From NCBI GenBank assembly GCA_965369375.1, contig CBDUQN010000051.1:1-22139 (forward strand): DNA of 22,139 nucleotides, written 5' to 3'. Every line of letters starts with the position of its first letter. Positions within the stretch are counted from its first letter, which is position 1. Origin of the DNA: CBDUQN01 sp965369375 (GTDB taxonomy: Bacteria; Krumholzibacteriota; Krumholzibacteriia; Krumholzibacteriales; Krumholzibacteriaceae). The notes below the pieces were generated by a model. It made no database searches. It was not told the DNA's origin and saw only the letters and a list, made by a program, of their open reading frames with translations. Below, piece by piece: positions 15,213 to 22,139 of the stretch. The position numbers and the translations under genes were made by a program.

Positions 15213-16477
15213 AACCTATCATAAAGCTTCTGTCCGATTTCCCATCCCTCCAGACAACCACCCGGGCCGTCATCGTGATAGTGCTGGTCTGCGCCTGCAG
15301 CTGCGCCCGGGCCGCAGATATGAATCATTCCATACATCTCGGTTACGATTCATTCATAGACCGATTTACCATTCTCGAAGGGGATACCGTCGAAGTGATA
15401 GACGAATTCTACGCCGGCATGCTGAACAGATTTTCGTTCAATTCCGACGGCACGAAGGTCGCATTGCGCAATAACTTCAAGTTCGGAACCCAGACGGTGG
15501 ATGAAATTCTCGACGGAGAGATCGCCCTCGGTCTCAAAAACAAAACGAGGTTCGAACTGAGATCTTCACTGCGCCTCAAGTTCTTCAGGGAGGGAAGCAA
15601 CTATTCCTTCGGAAACGACTACATTCAATCAAACACCTTTTTCAAGCTCAGAAGGAGCTTCTCCAACAAACATCGCCTCAATCTCAGAAGCAGGTTCGAA
15701 ATCCTCGAATACGAGGAAAGAACGGAATTCGACTACGATTACCGCTATATCGATGCGGGACTCGAATACGAGGTGGGCTCGGTTCTCGGAAGCGCCGTCC
15801 GTATCGGCGGATTCATCGGCTACCGTGAAACGCCCGACACGCTCCTCAGTTACCAGCGAACACTCGCCGATCTCGACGTGCGCATATCTTCGGGATATGG
15901 CACGTACTTCCAGATGAATGTCACCGGAGACAGGCGCGATTACCGGGAAAATGTGCGAAGCTCGTACTGGAGTGTTCTGTCGTATGCATCATTGATGGCG
16001 GCACGGCTCAGCGGCAGGACCTACTATTTCAACGTCGAATCGGAGCTCACAGTATATGACAAGCCGACGGACATATTTTTCGACACCCATTTCATCCGGG
16101 GCAGCGTCAGGGGAAGTTTCCCGGTCGGGGAGACTGTCTCTCTCTACCTCGAGCCACGCTATGCGAGGATGCTCTGCCGCCACTTGAAGGAAGAGCAATA
16201 CTGGGAGACGAGCGCAATCCTGGGCATGGATATCATGAGAAGCGGTAATCTCTGGATTTCCGCCGCCTACGAGCCCGGTTACCGCGGTTACGTCCTCGAG
16301 GAAAACGAACTCTACTCCGACTTCTATTTCAACCGGATCACACTCATGGGAAACGTGGGCCTCGCCGGGGGATTCAGTTTCAACCTTCTCTTCTCCCACG
16401 ATCCGGAGCGCCATTCGCGCCGTGACGACGATTTCTCGCTCACACTCATATCCGTCACCCTGATGAAGCGGTTCTAA
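15209..16477 (+). CDS. Predicted outer-membrane beta-barrel protein
   Basis: A 422-aa protein with a signal peptide (hydrophobic core about 18-34, then ARAA) followed by a long series of alternating amphipathic strands rich in Tyr, Phe, Arg and Asp and a C-terminal phenylalanine (TLMKRF), the hallmarks of a Gram-negative outer-membrane barrel. Strand pairs such as LNLRSRFEILEYEER and SFNLLFSHDPERH are clear, and I judge that there are about 14-18 strands, by eye. I recognise no specific family. The start is TTG 15209, overlapping the stop of the small lipoprotein as TTGA, with GAGG about 10 bases upstream; later in-frame ATGs would remove the signal peptide. It is the last gene of the trio and could be the surface partner of the two helical proteins. 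Confidence 0.82.
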   Translation: MKPIIKLLSDFPSLQTTTRAVIVIVLVCACSCARAADMNHSIHLGYDSFIDRFTILEGDTVEVIDEFYAGMLNRFSFNSDGTKVALRNNFKFGTQTVDEILDGEIALGLKNKTRFELRSSLRLKFFREGSNYSFGNDYIQSNTFFKLRRSFSNKHRLNLRSRFEILEYEERTEFDYDYRYIDAGLEYEVGSVLGSAVRIGGFIGYRETPDTLLSYQRTLADLDVRISSGYGTYFQMNVTGDRRDYRENVRSSYWSVLSYASLMAARLSGRTYYFNVESELTVYDKPTDIFFDTHFIRGSVRGSFPVGETVSLYLEPRYARMLCRHLKEEQYWETSAILGMDIMRSGNLWISAAYEPGYRGYVLEENELYSDFYFNRITLMGNVGLAGGFSFNLLFSHDPERHSRRDDDFSLTLISVTLMKRF

Positions 16478-16564
16478 AACAGCGTGAGCGTCCGGCGGAT
16501 GATAGAAGCAACTTATTATATTACACTGAATTACTCTTAAATTCGAGACGGCGGCACAATTAGC

Positions 16565-16593
16565 TTGACAACGTATTGAATCGCTGTTAATTA
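16565..16593 (+). promoter_or_regulatory. Probable promoter of the ferredoxin gene
   Basis: A perfect TTGACA (16565-16570) is followed after 17 bases by TAATTA (16588-16593), a weak -10. It lies about 30 bases before the ferredoxin ribosome binding site, in the 147-base AT-rich gap after the barrel gene. I see no clear terminator for the barrel operon in this gap, so read-through is also possible. Confidence 0.45.
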
Positions 16594-16624
16594 GCCTAAA
16601 GGCCTTATAACAAAGGAGCAGACA

Positions 16625-16813
16625 ATGGCGAAAACTCCGGCTATCGATGCTGATCTTTGCACCGGTTGCGAATTGTGCGTTGAAACTTGTTCTGATGTAT
16701 TCGAAATGGAGGGAGAACTCGCAGTCGTTTCGAATCCGACTGGAGCAAGCGAAGATGAGATTCAAGAGGCAATCGACAACTGCCCGGTTGAAGCCATCAT
16801 CTGGCAGGATTAG
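16625..16813 (+). CDS. Small [4Fe-4S] ferredoxin
   Basis: A 62-aa cytosolic one-electron carrier with a single [4Fe-4S] cluster. Ligands are Cys12, Cys15 and Cys18 (CTGCELC) and Cys53 in the CP motif near the C-terminus, the pattern of Desulfovibrio/Thermotoga-type ferredoxins. An extra Cys22 sits where related proteins often have one half of a disulfide, but no partner cysteine is present. The chain is acidic, as usual. ATG 16625 has a perfect AAAGGAG 6 bases upstream. The gene stands alone, with a promoter-like sequence before it and a hairpin after it, convergent with the ETF operon. Its redox partner cannot be told from the sequence. Confidence 0.95.
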   Translation: MAKTPAIDADLCTGCELCVETCSDVFEMEGELAVVSNPTGASEDEIQEAIDNCPVEAIIWQD

Positions 16814-16839
16814 GTACGCCTTGAAAGGCTGATGATTGA

Positions 16840-16876
16840 GGGGGCTGCACGCGGATCGCATGCAGCTCCTTTCTAT
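16840..16876 (+). terminator. Probable terminator after the ferredoxin gene
   Basis: GGGGCTGCA (16841-16849) pairs with TGCAGCTCC (16861-16869), with an additional inner GC/GC pair, followed by TTTCTATT. The stem is strong but the T-tract is short and interrupted. It lies about 27 bases after the ferredoxin stop codon. The same hairpin could stop transcription of the ETF operon arriving from the other side, although there is no T-run on that strand. Confidence 0.6.
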
Positions 16877-16909
16877 TGCAGCCGCTCCTTGTATCGCAGC
16901 AGCACCTTT
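16853..16909 (-). repeat. Three imperfect ~18-20-base repeats after the ETF operon
   Basis: On the minus strand, just after the stop of the membrane Fe-S protein gene, three consecutive units resemble each other: AAAGGTGCTGCTGCGATA, CAAGGAGCGGCTGCAATA and AAAGGAGCTGCATGCGAT. All share an AAGG-N-GC start followed by a GCTGC-like or TGC core. The last unit overlaps the hairpin listed as a terminator. They probably arose by local duplication; no function is evident. Confidence 0.5.
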
Positions 16910-16911
16910 TA

Positions 16912-18909
16912 TCACTGCTGCCTCTTGGCGCACGCCTTGAGCAGCACCTCCGCAATATCGAGGACCTTGATGTCCTCCCTGTCTTTGTTTTTGAGGCCAT
17001 CCTCGAACATCGTCATGCAGAACGGGCATGCGGTAAATATATGGTCGACGCCGAGCTGCAATGATTCCTCAACGCGCTCCTCGTTGATCCTGCGTCCCAG
17101 CGTCTCCTCCATCCACATCCAACCGCCTCCCGCTCCGCAGCAAAAACTGTTCTTTCCGTGCCGTTTGAACTCGGTGAGTCTCGTCCCGTCGAGCCGGGAC
17201 AGCAGTGCCCTCGGCTCAGCGAGAATGTCATTGTATCTCCCGAGGTAGCACGAGTCATGGAACGTGCCGTTCGTTTCGAAGGTTCCACTCACGGCGAGTT
17301 TCCCCTCTTTTATCAGAGTCTCCAGGTACTCGGCATGGTGGACGACGGGCGCCTCGAATCCGAACTGAGGGTATTCAGCCTTGAATGTGTTGTAGCCGTG
17401 CGGACAGATGGTCAGGATCGTCTTGAACGTGTACTTCTTCAGCGTCTCGATATTCGATTCGATCAATGTCTGGGCAAGATATTCGTTTCCCAATCTCCTT
17501 GCGGTCTCGCCGCAGCACTTCTCCTCCACGCCGAGAATGGCGAAATCCACTCCTGCCATAGTGAGCAGCTCGGCGACCGCCCGCGCGATCGACTGACTCC
17601 TCGCATCGAACGATCCCGCGCAGCCGACCCAGAAGAGGATGTCGAACTCACCCTTTTCGGAGGCGACAGGAACGCCGAGACCTTCCGCCCAATCCGCCCT
17701 CGAGTCGTATCCTAGGGTCCATGGATTGTAATTGACCTCCATGTTCTTGAAGACCGACTGGAGCTCTTTCGGGAAGCGACTCTCGGTGAGTACGAGATAC
17801 CGTCTGAGGTCGACGATCTTCTGAACGTGTTCGATAAAGGGAGGACATTCCTGCATACATGCCCCGCACGTCGTACAGGCCCAGAGCTCGTCCTCTGACA
17901 CCGTATCGGGAATAATCTGAGCGGGCTCGGTGTCATCCCCATTTCCCGAGACGAGCCGTTCTCTCTCTTTCATCAGGTGTGAGCGCAAGTGGTGAATCAC
18001 GGCGAAGGGGCTCAGCGGCTTCTCGGTCAGGTAGGCGGGACAGGACACTTGGCACCTCCCGCACTCGGTGCAGGCGTAGAGGTCGAGCAACTGCTTCCAC
18101 GTGTAATCCTCTATCTGGGAGATGCCGAACTTCTCGGCCGACTCGTCTTCGAAGTCCATACGACTCAAGTTTCCCATGGCCCCGAGGTTTCTGAAATAGA
18201 CGTTCGGTACGGCTCCCAGTATATGAATATGCTTCGAAAACGGGATGTAGAGGAGAAAGAAGAATATGATGAGGTGATGCACCCATGCGCAGATCGCATT
18301 GGCAAGCGGCAGATTCATTTCCCAGCCGGCCATGATCCCGGACAGATAATGCGAAACGGGTGCTTCGATCCTGCCGATCGAATCCGGCTCCATCAGTATC
18401 TCTGTTCCCTTGATACCGTACATGAAGAGAATAAGAACGAGTATCATAATCAGAATGAAGCCGGCCTCCTGTCTCGCCTTCGGATCATCGATCTTGAGGC
18501 GTTCAGGCTTGAAGACGAAGCGCCTTATGAGCGCAACGATAATCGCGCCGATAACCAGAATCCCGAAAACATCCTGTAAGAACGAAAACGCGCCGGCTAT
18601 GTGTCTTCCGAAGATCTTTTCTAAGCCGAAACCGGGTATGATCATGCCGAGAATATGTTCGGCCGTACCGATTGTGATCAATATGAATCCCCAGAATATC
18701 AGGAAATGGCCGATCCCCGCCGGCTTCGCGAGAACACGGGCCTGCGCTCCAACGTAGACGAGCACCGACTTTATTCGCGCGTGAATCGAATCGAACCGAT
18801 CTTCGGGCTTGCCCGATTTCAGCATCCGCACGAGAATTCGAAGGATAAAGCAGAATGCGATCAGAACTGCGACGAGCAGGACGAGCAGGACGATCCCCTG
18901 AATATCCAT
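16912..18909 (-). CDS. Membrane Fe-S ETF:quinone oxidoreductase (EtfD/EMR-like, HdrD-type)
   Basis: A 665-aa inner-membrane protein. The N-terminal third has five or six membrane helices (about 6-29, 66-91, 110-132, 150-170, 205-225) of the NarI-like cytochrome b type, with histidines in and near the helices (for example HH at 211-212) that could ligate heme b. Two [4Fe-4S] motifs follow, CTECGRCQVSCP (280-291) and CTTCGACMQECP (345-356). Then come two CCG cysteine-rich domains like those of heterodisulfide reductase HdrD, with KCCGETA and CPHGYNTF in the first and FCCGAGGG and CPFCMTMF in the second. Families with this layout beside etfBA are thought to take electrons from ETF and reduce menaquinone. 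ATG 18909 has GGGGGA 7 bases upstream. It closes the acyl-CoA dehydrogenase-etfB-etfA operon, 70 bases after etfA. Confidence 0.9.
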   Translation of the reverse strand: MDIQGIVLLVLLVAVLIAFCFILRILVRMLKSGKPEDRFDSIHARIKSVLVYVGAQARVLAKPAGIGHFLIFWGFILITIGTAEHILGMIIPGFGLEKIFGRHIAGAFSFLQDVFGILVIGAIIVALIRRFVFKPERLKIDDPKARQEAGFILIMILVLILFMYGIKGTEILMEPDSIGRIEAPVSHYLSGIMAGWEMNLPLANAICAWVHHLIIFFFLLYIPFSKHIHILGAVPNVYFRNLGAMGNLSRMDFEDESAEKFGISQIEDYTWKQLLDLYACTECGRCQVSCPAYLTEKPLSPFAVIHHLRSHLMKERERLVSGNGDDTEPAQIIPDTVSEDELWACTTCGACMQECPPFIEHVQKIVDLRRYLVLTESRFPKELQSVFKNMEVNYNPWTLGYDSRADWAEGLGVPVASEKGEFDILFWVGCAGSFDARSQSIARAVAELLTMAGVDFAILGVEEKCCGETARRLGNEYLAQTLIESNIETLKKYTFKTILTICPHGYNTFKAEYPQFGFEAPVVHHAEYLETLIKEGKLAVSGTFETNGTFHDSCYLGRYNDILAEPRALLSRLDGTRLTEFKRHGKNSFCCGAGGGWMWMEETLGRRINEERVEESLQLGVDHIFTACPFCMTMFEDGLKNKDREDIKVLDIAEVLLKACAKRQQ

Positions 18910-18979
18910 GCAGTTTCCCCCTTACATGCAGTAAAATGAATAGCGTATGCTGGAAGCAGAATCGATCTTCAGCAGAACA

Positions 18980-19960
18980 CTAGAGTATTTTCTTTATCTC
19001 CTCGGTCAGCATCGGGACGACCTCGAACAGATTTCCAACGATCCCGTAGGTGGCTTTCTCGAATATGGGAGCATTCGGATCCTTGTTGATCGCTACGATA
19101 ACCTTCGACGTCCTCATTCCCGCCAGATGCTGGATGGCGCCGGAAATCCCGCATGCGATGTAGAGCTTGGGATTGACGACCTTGCCCGTCTGCCCGACCT
19201 GTATCGCGTGCTCCGCGTACCCGGCGTCGACCGCCGCGCGGGAAGCGCCGACGGCGGCGCCGAGCAAATCGGCGAGCGCGCCTAGAATCTCGAAATTGGA
19301 TACCTCCTTCATCGCCCTCCCGCCGGCGACGATAACATCGGCTTCCGTCAGGTCGGGACGCCCGCCGGCAAGCTGTACGATCTCTGTCGCAATCGCCCTG
19401 ATCCCTTCCAATGAGACCCCCGAGGGCCGGTTCACGACCTCCGTGGCGCCGTCCGAAGCTTCGGCCGGCGGAAGGTTGTTCGGTCGTATCGTGACAAAGG
19501 TCGGCCTCTCTCCCTTGGGCACGATCTCGATATAGAGCTTGCCGGCATAGACGGGCCTCCGCGCAACGCATCGGCCGTCTTCAAACCGTAGATCCACGCA
19601 ATCGCTGAAAAGCACGCCGTCGGTTCTGGCGGCGACACGCGGGGCCAGATCCCGCCCCATGGCGGTCGCCGGGAACAGAATATAGCCGGGACCGTCGGCC
19701 GTTATCAGTTCGGTCATGACCTTTGCATACCCTTCGGTCGAATAGTTGGCGACGGCATCATCATCAGTCACGGATATCTTGCGAAGACCGTAGTTTTTGA
19801 TCCCACCGGCCACCTCGCCGGCGCCCTTGCCAATCAATACCGCATCGATCGGGCCTCCCGTTCCTTCGCTTATCAGCCTCGCTGCGCCGATAAGCTCTTT
19901 CGTGACCTTTTTGAGCTCTCCGCCTCTCACCTCTCCGAAAATCAGAATATTGTCCGCCAT
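18980..19960 (-). CDS. etfA: Electron transfer flavoprotein, alpha subunit
   Basis: The FAD-binding subunit of the cytosolic ETF heterodimer, which collects electrons from acyl-CoA dehydrogenase. It is 326 aa, full length. The C-terminal FAD-binding domain carries GQTGKVVNPKLYIACGISGA, the conserved HLAGM, and AINKDPNAPIFEKATYGIVG, the signature of EtfA. The N-terminal domain opens MADNILIFGEV. ATG 19960 is preceded by GGAGGG about 8 bases upstream. It lies 25 bases after etfB and 70 bases before the membrane Fe-S protein gene. I see no extra ferredoxin-like domain, and nothing suggesting a bifurcating ETF beyond the nearby separate ferredoxin. Confidence 0.97.
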   Translation of the reverse strand: MADNILIFGEVRGGELKKVTKELIGAARLISEGTGGPIDAVLIGKGAGEVAGGIKNYGLRKISVTDDDAVANYSTEGYAKVMTELITADGPGYILFPATAMGRDLAPRVAARTDGVLFSDCVDLRFEDGRCVARRPVYAGKLYIEIVPKGERPTFVTIRPNNLPPAEASDGATEVVNRPSGVSLEGIRAIATEIVQLAGGRPDLTEADVIVAGGRAMKEVSNFEILGALADLLGAAVGASRAAVDAGYAEHAIQVGQTGKVVNPKLYIACGISGAIQHLAGMRTSKVIVAINKDPNAPIFEKATYGIVGNLFEVVPMLTEEIKKIL

Positions 19961-19985
19961 TGCTTTAGCCCTCCATTATCGTTCT

Positions 19986-20777
19986 CTATAGTACCTTGGC
20001 CTCTTCACGCAGTAACCGCGCGAGCTCCTTTACGGCATCGGGTAATTCATCCGCTTCCACCATCGTGCATTTTCCACGGCTCGGAAGCGGCTGCCACTTG
20101 AGGATCTCGCTCCGATTCCCCATCGGCACCCCGTCAAATCCAAGGTCCGCGAGGGTTTTCTTTTTAATCTCCTTCTTTTTGGCTTTCATGATTCCGGGAA
20201 GAGACGCATAGCGCGGCTCATTGAGACCCTTCTCGCAAGATAGGATCACAGGCAGCTGCGCCTCCACCTTTTCATCGCCGCCCTCTATCCGCCTGGTGAG
20301 AAACGCTTTCTTTGCATCCTCGGAGATCTCGAAGGTCGCAATGACATTCACCTGAGGAATGTCGAGCATATCGGCGAGAATCGCCTGAACCTGCGCCATA
20401 TCGTCGTCGATCGCCTGCTTCCCGCAGAATATTATATCGTATCCCTCCTCCGATATCGCTTTGGCCAGAAGGGCGGCCGATGTAAAGGGGCCTGGCCGAG
20501 CGAGTGCGGGATCACAGATATGGACGGCATCGTCGGCACCCATTGCGAGGGCGGTCCTGATCTGCTCGGTCGCTTCCTCGGGACCCATACAGACAACAGT
20601 GACCGTACTGTCTCCTCCCACCTTTTCCTTGAGTCTCAGGGCCTCCTCGACACCGTACTCATCGTAGGTGCTTATCACGTACTTCACACCCTCTTCCCTG
20701 ATACCCGTCCCTTCCTGGTTTATGAGAATCCTCGCCTCGGTATCAGGAACCCGTTTCAACAGTGCTATGATTTTCAA
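19986..20777 (-). CDS. etfB: Electron transfer flavoprotein, beta subunit
   Basis: The AMP-binding subunit of ETF, 263 aa, normal length. Family features include the opening KIIALLKRVPDTEA, the STYDEYGVEEALRLKE segment, the GADDAVHICD turn, GKQAIDDD, and LPVILSCEKGLNEPRYASLPGIMKAKKKEI near the C-terminus. Together with EtfA it forms the soluble carrier between the acyl-CoA dehydrogenase encoded just upstream and the membrane oxidoreductase encoded downstream. The start codon is TTG (20777), supported by AAAGGAGG about 5 bases upstream and by alignment of MKII with the family N-terminus. It lies 30 bases after the dehydrogenase gene. Confidence 0.97.
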   Translation of the reverse strand: MKIIALLKRVPDTEARILINQEGTGIREEGVKYVISTYDEYGVEEALRLKEKVGGDSTVTVVCMGPEEATEQIRTALAMGADDAVHICDPALARPGPFTSAALLAKAISEEGYDIIFCGKQAIDDDMAQVQAILADMLDIPQVNVIATFEISEDAKKAFLTRRIEGGDEKVEAQLPVILSCEKGLNEPRYASLPGIMKAKKKEIKKKTLADLGFDGVPMGNRSEILKWQPLPSRGKCTMVEADELPDAVKELARLLREEAKVL

Positions 20778-20807
20778 CTGCTCCTCCTTTCGGCGACCCG
20801 TACTTTA

Positions 20808-21977
20808 TTACCTTCGAGCAGGGAACATCTGTTCATACTCTTCAATCACTTCACGTGATATAACGAGACGTTGAATCTCGCTCGTTCCTTCATAGAGCTC
20901 GAGGACGCGGGCATCCCGGTACAACCTCTCGATGGTGAACTCCGATGTATAACCGACCCCGCCATGAATCTGCAGCGCGTCGTTCACGATTCCGCCGGCT
21001 GCGGTGCTGGCGAATAGTTTTGCGATTGAAGCAGCCTTGGTGACAGTCTTTCCCGCGTCCCGCAGGCGGGCGGCCCGGTAAACGAGAAGCCTCGCCGCTT
21101 CAAGATTCATCGCCATGTCCGCGATCTTCGACTGAGTAACCTGAAAATCGATGATTTTCTTGTTGAACTGAGTTCGCTCGCGCGCGAAAATGACCGCCTC
21201 ATCGAGCGCAGCCTGGGATATACCGACGGCCTGTGCCGCGATACCGATCCTCCCGCCGTCGAGACCGGAGAGCGCTATTTGCATCCCGATTCCCTCCTCA
21301 CCGAGAAGATTCTCCGCGGGAATCCTGCAATCCTCGAATACAAGCTCGACCGTCGTGGAGGCCTTGAGTCCCATCTTGTGCTCGACCTTGCCTACCGAAA
21401 ATCCGGGAAAGCCCGGCTCTACCACGAATGCGCTCAAGCCCCTCTTGCGGTCGTCCGGATCGGTGCGGGCAAAGACGATTGTTGCACCCGCCCTATCACC
21501 GGTGGTGATAAAGATCTTCGTCCCGTTCAATACATACTCGTCATCACTCTTCACCGCCGACATCCGTATCGCAGCCACATCGCTGCCCGCCTCGGGCTCG
21601 GTCACCGCATACGCGCCGATTATCTCCCCCGTAGCGAGTTTTGGTAGATACTTTTTCCGCAACGCATCGCTTCCATACGTGAAGATCGCCCAGTTAGTCA
21701 GTGAGTTGTGCACCGACATGGTTACACCCGTCGAGGGACAAACACGGTTGATTTCCTCGAGTGCGAGAACGAGACAGAAATTGCCGAGACCGACGCCGCC
21801 GTATTCTTCAGGAACGGTTATCCCCATAAAGCCCAGTTCGCCGAGCTTCGTGAAGATCTCTTCCGGAAAAATTCCCTTTTCGTCATTTTCCGCCACGATG
21901 GGTCTGAGTTCCTTACGGGCAAAATCCCTCGCGGTCTTCTGGATCATTCGCTCCTGTTCATCGAGCTCGAGTTTCAT
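20808..21977 (-). CDS. Acyl-CoA dehydrogenase (short-chain/butyryl type)
   Basis: A 389-aa FAD enzyme that makes the alpha,beta double bond in acyl-CoA and passes electrons to ETF. The whole family signature is present: EYGGVGLG in the N-terminal domain, YAVTEPEAGSD at the FAD/substrate site, GLDGGRIGIAAQAVG, the QIHGGVGYT motif, and the catalytic base Glu363 in LYEGTSEIQRLVI, the position used in short-chain and butyryl-CoA dehydrogenases. The exact chain length cannot be read from sequence. ATG 21977 has GAGGAAGG just upstream. It is the first gene of the four-gene operon acd-etfB-etfA-membrane Fe-S protein, which forms a complete route from acyl-CoA to quinone. Confidence 0.96.
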   Translation of the reverse strand: MKLELDEQERMIQKTARDFARKELRPIVAENDEKGIFPEEIFTKLGELGFMGITVPEEYGGVGLGNFCLVLALEEINRVCPSTGVTMSVHNSLTNWAIFTYGSDALRKKYLPKLATGEIIGAYAVTEPEAGSDVAAIRMSAVKSDDEYVLNGTKIFITTGDRAGATIVFARTDPDDRKRGLSAFVVEPGFPGFSVGKVEHKMGLKASTTVELVFEDCRIPAENLLGEEGIGMQIALSGLDGGRIGIAAQAVGISQAALDEAVIFARERTQFNKKIIDFQVTQSKIADMAMNLEAARLLVYRAARLRDAGKTVTKAASIAKLFASTAAGGIVNDALQIHGGVGYTSEFTIERLYRDARVLELYEGTSEIQRLVISREVIEEYEQMFPARR

Positions 21978-22052
21978 GTACCTTCCTCTTATTCGAATCC
22001 GGTTCTAAATAAATCGTGAATCCCCCCTACTTCAGGGAGATTCAGTACAGGC

Positions 22053-22082
22053 ACAATACACTATAATAACGAGCAGTGTCAA
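22053..22082 (-). promoter_or_regulatory. Probable promoter of the acyl-CoA dehydrogenase/ETF operon
   Basis: On the minus strand a perfect TTGACA (22077-22082) is followed after 18 bases by TATTGT (22053-22058), a 4/6 match to the -10 box. This puts the transcription start near 22046, about 70 bases before the dehydrogenase start codon. No clear operator is visible in the leader. Confidence 0.55.
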
Positions 22083-22084
22083 TG

Positions 22085-22118
22085 CTCTTTACCCGACGGC
22101 CCTCTTTACCCGACGGCC
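22085..22118. repeat. Two tandem copies of a 17-base repeat
   Basis: CTCTTTACCCGACGGCC occurs twice back to back (22085-22101 and 22102-22118), both copies exact. It begins 2 bases beyond the -35 box of the ETF operon promoter on that promoter's upstream side. It is near the window edge, so more copies outside cannot be ruled in or out. Confidence 0.85.
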
Positions 22119-22139
22119 CCGGCTGGAGCGCGGGAACGC

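Noticed and set aside
15989..17029. 346-aa minus-strand frame crossing the barrel end and ferredoxin
   Set aside because: It overlaps three well-supported genes and its apparent repeats come from the noncoding repeat at 16853-16909.

Overview
The window looks like chromosomal DNA of a Gram-negative (two-membrane) bacterium. It has several lipoprotein signal sequences with lipoboxes, a predicted outer-membrane beta-barrel, a class A penicillin-binding protein, and an acyl-CoA dehydrogenase/ETF/ETF-quinone oxidoreductase operon. The first 367 bases are the 5' part of a 16S rRNA gene on the minus strand. I cannot place it in a phylum by eye. The gene mix and several genes of no recognised family suggest an environmental, poorly sampled lineage outside the standard model groups. 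Coding density is high, starts often have good AGGAG-type ribosome binding sites, and I see no insertion sequence, phage gene, CRISPR array or tRNA.

Layout. (1) 1-872: 16S rRNA 5' end (minus) with its leader, boxA antitermination element and one or two sigma70 promoters, divergent from the next gene. (2) 873-2990 (plus): bifunctional PBP. (3) 7148-3063 (minus): a tight cluster of YhaM-like OB/HD nuclease, alanine racemase, phosphopentomutase and deoxyribose-phosphate aldolase, i.e. RNA end turnover, D-Ala supply and (deoxy)nucleoside salvage. (4) 9323-7360 (minus): two lipoproteins, one a metallophosphatase-like protein that seems to have lost key catalytic residues, the other of unknown function and followed by a clear terminator. 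(5) 9489-16477 (plus): a TPR lipoprotein, a membrane histidine kinase and an NtrC-type sigma54 response regulator. After a 269-base regulatory gap come three envelope genes of no recognised family: a secreted helical-repeat protein, a small lipoprotein and an outer-membrane beta-barrel. (6) 16625-16813 (plus): a small ferredoxin. (7) 21977-16912 (minus): acyl-CoA dehydrogenase, EtfB, EtfA and a membrane Fe-S ETF:quinone oxidoreductase, which together pass electrons from acyl-CoA oxidation to quinone.

The most interesting part is region 5. Upstream of the three-gene envelope operon is a sequence matching the sigma54 -24/-12 core (GG-N10-GC, in TGGCAT-N5-TTGC). About 110 bases before the predicted start of transcription is a 22-base near-perfect palindrome, with a weaker copy of the same architecture 23 bases further out and three 18-base direct repeats beyond that. 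The gene just upstream encodes an enhancer-binding response regulator with an intact GAFTGA loop. The simplest reading is a self-contained envelope-sensing system: kinase and regulator, possibly tuned by the TPR lipoprotein, switch on an uncharacterised secreted-helical/lipoprotein/barrel trio through sigma54. The sites and genes are visible in the sequence; the regulatory link and the function of the trio are inference.
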